Assembly (NCBI RefSeq): GCF_044761985.1
Contig: NZ_JBIWDK010000001.1
Coordinates: forward strand, 310,001-374,000
Reading direction: 5' to 3'
Source: Peribacillus sp044761985
GTDB lineage: Bacteria; Bacillota; Bacilli; Bacillales; DSM-1321
DNA: 64,000 nt
Part shown: in pieces, positions 61,318-64,000 of the stretch
Numbering within the stretch: position 1 is the first letter of the stretch
How the letters are laid out: each line of letters begins with the position of its first letter
Notes under the pieces: model-generated
What the model was told of the DNA's origin: nothing
The model's database searches: none
Seen by the model: only the letters and a program-made list of their open reading frames with translations
Program-made: the position numbers and the translations under genes

Positions 61318-61498
61318 ATGAAGAATGGGGGGAACTACATCAATGGAATTACCGGGCTGCAGTATGGTAAACTAAATATTACTGTTTTTACTAAACATCT
61401 TCACGATCCGTTTCATCCTTTTTATGATAGGAAAGTTGACGTTTTGCGTGATGTTGTTTGTCTAGAGACTAAGTTTATGCAAAAGGAAGGAAGCAGCT

Positions 61499-62767
61499 AT
61501 GAATATAGTAGAACAAGTTATTCAGTATTTAAAAAAAGGGGAATTAACAGAAGCTCTTAAACATATAAATCGAATTAAATCATCAGAGTCGGCAGAGGAC
61601 ATCTTATTGTTGGCTGAGGAAATGTTCCAACTTGGGTTTGTCGAGGAAGCTAAGGATCTTTTTGAGCATCTACTGGCACTGTATCCAGACGAGGGCGAGT
61701 TGATTGTTTCTTTAGCAGAAATCCTTATCGATATGGATCAAGAAGATGAAGCCATGCTGATGCTTGAAAAAGTCAGCCCGGAAGATGAGGTCTATCCAAG
61801 TGCCCTATTACTAGAAGCAGACCTTTATCAATTACAGGGGATGAGCGAGGTCAGTGAAAGGAAATTGTTGCAGGCTAAGGAATTATTGCCGGATGAGATC
61901 ATCATTGATTTTGCACTAGCTGAACTATTTTATCATCAAGGAAGAGACCAGGATGCCATTGCAAATTACATAAAGGTATTAGAACGGGAACATGAAATTG
62001 CAGGGGTGAACGTCAATCAGCGTCTTGCGGAAGCGTTGAGTAGTTCGGGGAAATTCGAGGAGGCCCTTCCTTACTTCGAGAAGGCCTTAGATGGTAGCGT
62101 CGAAATCAATACGCTATTTGAATACGCCTTTACTGCCTTCCAAGCTGGTCTATATGAAACTGCCGTGCGCAAGTTTATCGAACTGAAGGAAATAGACCAT
62201 GAGTACCATTCCCTCTACTTATACTTAGCAAAAAGCTATGAACATCTAGAGGATCTTGATAAGGCTTTGAATACGGTTAAGGAAGGCATCAAGGCAGATG
62301 AGTTCAATAAGGAACTATATTTCTTCGGTGGTAAAATCGCCTTGAAAAGCGGTTTGGAGGATGAAGCGGAAAACCTATTCAAAGAGGCTTTGGCAATCGA
62401 TCCCGGCTACTTAGAAGCTGCCCTTACCCTACTGAAGCTCTATATGCATAATGAAAGGTATGAAGATATTTTAGAATGCATTGGTGAGGTAAGGAGATAT
62501 GGCGAGGATGATCCACAGTTTGAATGGATAGCTGCTGTCTGTTATCAAAAAACAGAGCAATATAAAGAGTCATTAACCAGCTATGGTAAAGCATATAATT
62601 CTTTCAGAGACAATCCGGATTTTCTGGAGGATTACGGTTTCTTTTTAATTGAAGAAGGAGACAGCGCTACTGCTAGAGAAGTATTTAACAAGCTGCTCGT
62701 AATAAATCCGGCAAATGATGAATATGCGATGATTTTGGAACGTTTAGGTGAAAGTTCAGGGCTATAA
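61499..62767 (+). CDS. ypiA: TPR repeat protein YpiA
   Basis: YpiA is a 422-aa soluble protein built of tetratricopeptide repeats, with about ten helix-pair units (for example EEALPYFEKALDGSVEIN, DKALNTVKEGIKADEFN, EAENLFKEALAIDPGYLEAAL). Such repeats bind partner proteins; the partner is not known. ATG 61499 follows AAGGAAGGAAGC. It leads ypiB and ypiF toward the qcrABC bc-complex genes in B. subtilis, which lie just beyond the window end. Leader elements (cre and hairpins) precede it. Confidence 0.9.
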   Translation: MNIVEQVIQYLKKGELTEALKHINRIKSSESAEDILLLAEEMFQLGFVEEAKDLFEHLLALYPDEGELIVSLAEILIDMDQEDEAMLMLEKVSPEDEVYPSALLLEADLYQLQGMSEVSERKLLQAKELLPDEIIIDFALAELFYHQGRDQDAIANYIKVLEREHEIAGVNVNQRLAEALSSSGKFEEALPYFEKALDGSVEINTLFEYAFTAFQAGLYETAVRKFIELKEIDHEYHSLYLYLAKSYEHLEDLDKALNTVKEGIKADEFNKELYFFGGKIALKSGLEDEAENLFKEALAIDPGYLEAALTLLKLYMHNERYEDILECIGEVRRYGEDDPQFEWIAAVCYQKTEQYKESLTSYGKAYNSFRDNPDFLEDYGFFLIEEGDSATAREVFNKLLVINPANDEYAMILERLGESSGL

Positions 62768-62795
62768 AAAAATAGTAAGACAGAGGAGGGAATTC

Positions 62796-63347
62796 ATGGT
62801 GGCTACCCCTGTTTCTGTAAATGAGAAAAAGGATTTTATTCGGTGGTTTTTAAATCATTATCAACTTAAAAGAAGAGAATGTGTTTGGATTTTAAATTAT
62901 CTAATGAGTCACGACCAATTAATGAAAAAGGTCCATTTTGTAGAGAATGCACAATATTGTCCCCGTGGTCTTATCATGTCTACCCATTGTGTGGAGGAAG
63001 TGCCTTTCAGATTTTATAAATCCAATATCATGACAACCGATGCAGAGAAATCTTTTCATGATATTCGATTGAATCGGGATGAGGATATCTATATCCAGCT
63101 AAATTTCAAATCAGCTTATTCGTCTTATCAATACGCCGCAGTATTGGAAAATAACCCGTTCATGCCAAAATCAACAGCCGCTAATGAAAAAGATCAGCTA
63201 CTTGCTGAGCAGTTTTTAGAGAAGAGTATGCTTCATTTCGAGAGAGACCGAATACTCAAGGCAATCGATGAAGCGTTGGATAAACATGATGAACAAGCTT
63301 TTAAGGATTTAACGGAACAACTCAATCAACTAAAAGTACTGGGATAA
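62796..63347 (+). CDS. ypiB: UPF0302 protein YpiB
   Basis: YpiB is a 183-aa Bacillales protein of the UPF0302 family (IDEAL-domain type). The conserved core includes KKDFIRWFLNHYQLKRRECVW, then VHFVENAQYCPRGLIMS and FRFYKSNIMTTDAEKSFHDIR. The C-terminus has the short IDEAL-like helix (ILKAIDEALDKHDEQAFKDL). Activity unknown. ATG 62796 follows GAGGAGGG; an in-frame ATG at 62748 lies within ypiA. A terminator follows it. Confidence 0.88.
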   Translation: MVATPVSVNEKKDFIRWFLNHYQLKRRECVWILNYLMSHDQLMKKVHFVENAQYCPRGLIMSTHCVEEVPFRFYKSNIMTTDAEKSFHDIRLNRDEDIYIQLNFKSAYSSYQYAAVLENNPFMPKSTAANEKDQLLAEQFLEKSMLHFERDRILKAIDEALDKHDEQAFKDLTEQLNQLKVLG

Positions 63348-63356
63348 ATTGCAAAG

Positions 63357-63386
63357 ACCTTTCCTGAAGCAGGAAAGGTTTTTTAT
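63357..63386 (+). terminator. Terminator after ypiB
   Basis: ACCTTTCCTG (63357-63366) and CAGGAAAGGT (63370-63379) with loop AAG and a six-T run. Confidence 0.9.
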
Positions 63387-63516
63387 TTTTATTTTTTTAA
63401 AAAATATGGTTAAAAACTACATTTTTATGAATACTAGGGGTATATGGTAAAGATATTACGATAAATGGTACAATGAAAAGGAGTTGATTCGATAAAGTGG
63501 GAGTGGAGTAAAGAAT

Positions 63517-63969
63517 ATGAAGTGGTCAGCAAAAGAATTGGATATGTATATCCATGCAAAAGAGTTTGTGGATACGGCATTAATACCATTGGTTCCCCTC
63601 TCTTTTGGAGAACAAATGAAACAGTCAGGTTCGAATAACGAATTCATTACTATTTTGAGTATGGAAATCGAAAAGCAAATGAAGGGCAGAATGCTTTTAA
63701 TGCCAACATTTCACTACCTAAGTGATGAGGAGGACAAGCTTTCCATTCTAAAGCGTTGGTCTGAAAAACTGGAAGCAAACAACTTTAAGCATGTATTTTT
63801 CCTTACATCGGATATCGAGTGGAAAAAGAATGAATTGGAATTGGAGCATCATTTGGTTTGGATTCCTGCCATCCCGCTTGAAAATTTAGAAAATGCCCAA
63901 GCTAGGGCTATGATTAGCCAACAAGTCAATCAAATTCTAGACATATTTACTCATTACTGGAAAAGCTAA
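63517..63969 (+). CDS. ypiF: DUF2487 protein YpiF
   Basis: YpiF is a 150-aa soluble protein, DUF2487 family, found only in Bacillales directly upstream of qcrA. Typical residues are KWSAKELDMYIHAKEFVDTA, LIPLVPLSFGEQMKQS and QMKGRMLLMPTFHYL. Its function is unknown; the fixed position suggests a link to the cytochrome bc complex (inference). ATG 63517 follows GTGGAG. In contrast to ypiAB it lies after a terminator and so probably has its own promoter. Confidence 0.87.
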   Translation: MKWSAKELDMYIHAKEFVDTALIPLVPLSFGEQMKQSGSNNEFITILSMEIEKQMKGRMLLMPTFHYLSDEEDKLSILKRWSEKLEANNFKHVFFLTSDIEWKKNELELEHHLVWIPAIPLENLENAQARAMISQQVNQILDIFTHYWKS

Positions 63970-63993
63970 TAAAATAAGGGTTTTTTTCATTTT

Positions 63994-63999
63994 TTGACA
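63994..63999 (+). promoter_or_regulatory. -35 of a promoter for a gene beyond the window (qcrA expected)
   Basis: A consensus TTGACA lies at the very end of the window after a T-rich tract; the -10 is outside. Confidence 0.4.
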
Positions 64000-64000
64000 C

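Noticed and set aside
61318..61560. 80-codon plus-strand frame before ypiA
   Set aside because: Overlaps the ypiA start in another frame and has atypical composition; ypiA has the better ribosome-binding site.

Overview
The window is a low-GC Gram-positive chromosome segment of Bacillus-type. Bacillithiol metabolism (ypdA), endospore genes (dacB, spmAB, spoIVA, sleB, ypeB, a YjcZ-type peptide), AGGAGG-type ribosome binding sites and a gene order close to the B. subtilis scpA-to-qcrA segment all point to Bacillaceae. Codon use and the extra genes suggest a relative such as Peribacillus, but the genus is inference. No phage, insertion sequence, CRISPR array, tRNA or rRNA was seen.

Layout. 1-3.5 kb: end of a ribT-like gene, convergent ypuF (DUF309), a tiny YjcZ-type gene, then scpA-scpB, an unrecognised gene, and ypuI. 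3.5-7.2 kb: an oxidative-stress insert (sodF, PerR-boxed ahpC, and a domain-permuted AhpF-like flavoprotein). 7.4-19 kb: dacB-spmA-spmB, rluB, resABC (cytochrome c maturation), resDE, sigX-rsiX. 19-22.3 kb: serA (minus strand), FMN riboswitch with ribU, ferredoxin (minus strand). 22.5-29.7 kb: ypbB-recS-ypbD-ypbE, ypbF, ypbG, a MerR/B12-binding regulator and ypbH. 29.9-38.4 kb: gudB, ypdA, asparaginase, prsW, sleB-ypeB, ypfA, ypfB, cmk. 38.4-49 kb: plsC-like gene, ypfD with a structured leader, fni, ypzI, yphA, der, gpsA, yphE, yphF, spoIVA, hbs. 49.4-53.6 kb: folE-mtrB, hepS-menG-hepT, ndk. 53.8-61.1 kb: cheR and the aromatic supraoperon aroC-aroB-aroH-hisC-tyrA-aroA, without the trp genes. 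61.5-64 kb: ypiA-ypiB-ypiF, ending at the -35 of a downstream promoter (qcrABC expected).

How the genes work together. Respiration links several blocks: ResABC builds c-type cytochromes, ResDE regulates respiration, HepS/MenG/HepT make menaquinone, and the ypi genes precede the expected bc complex. Sporulation and germination genes are interleaved throughout. Redox defence is clustered as SodF + AhpC + AhpF-like plus YpdA.

The most unusual points are the permuted AhpF-like reductase, the CarH-like B12 regulator lacking the upper histidine ligand, a putative three-way-junction leader before ypfD, an unrecognised gene between scpB and ypuI, and a 500-bp gene-poor stretch where seaA is expected. 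The bulk of the window is ordinary core chromosome, and I did not find a clear new multi-gene system.
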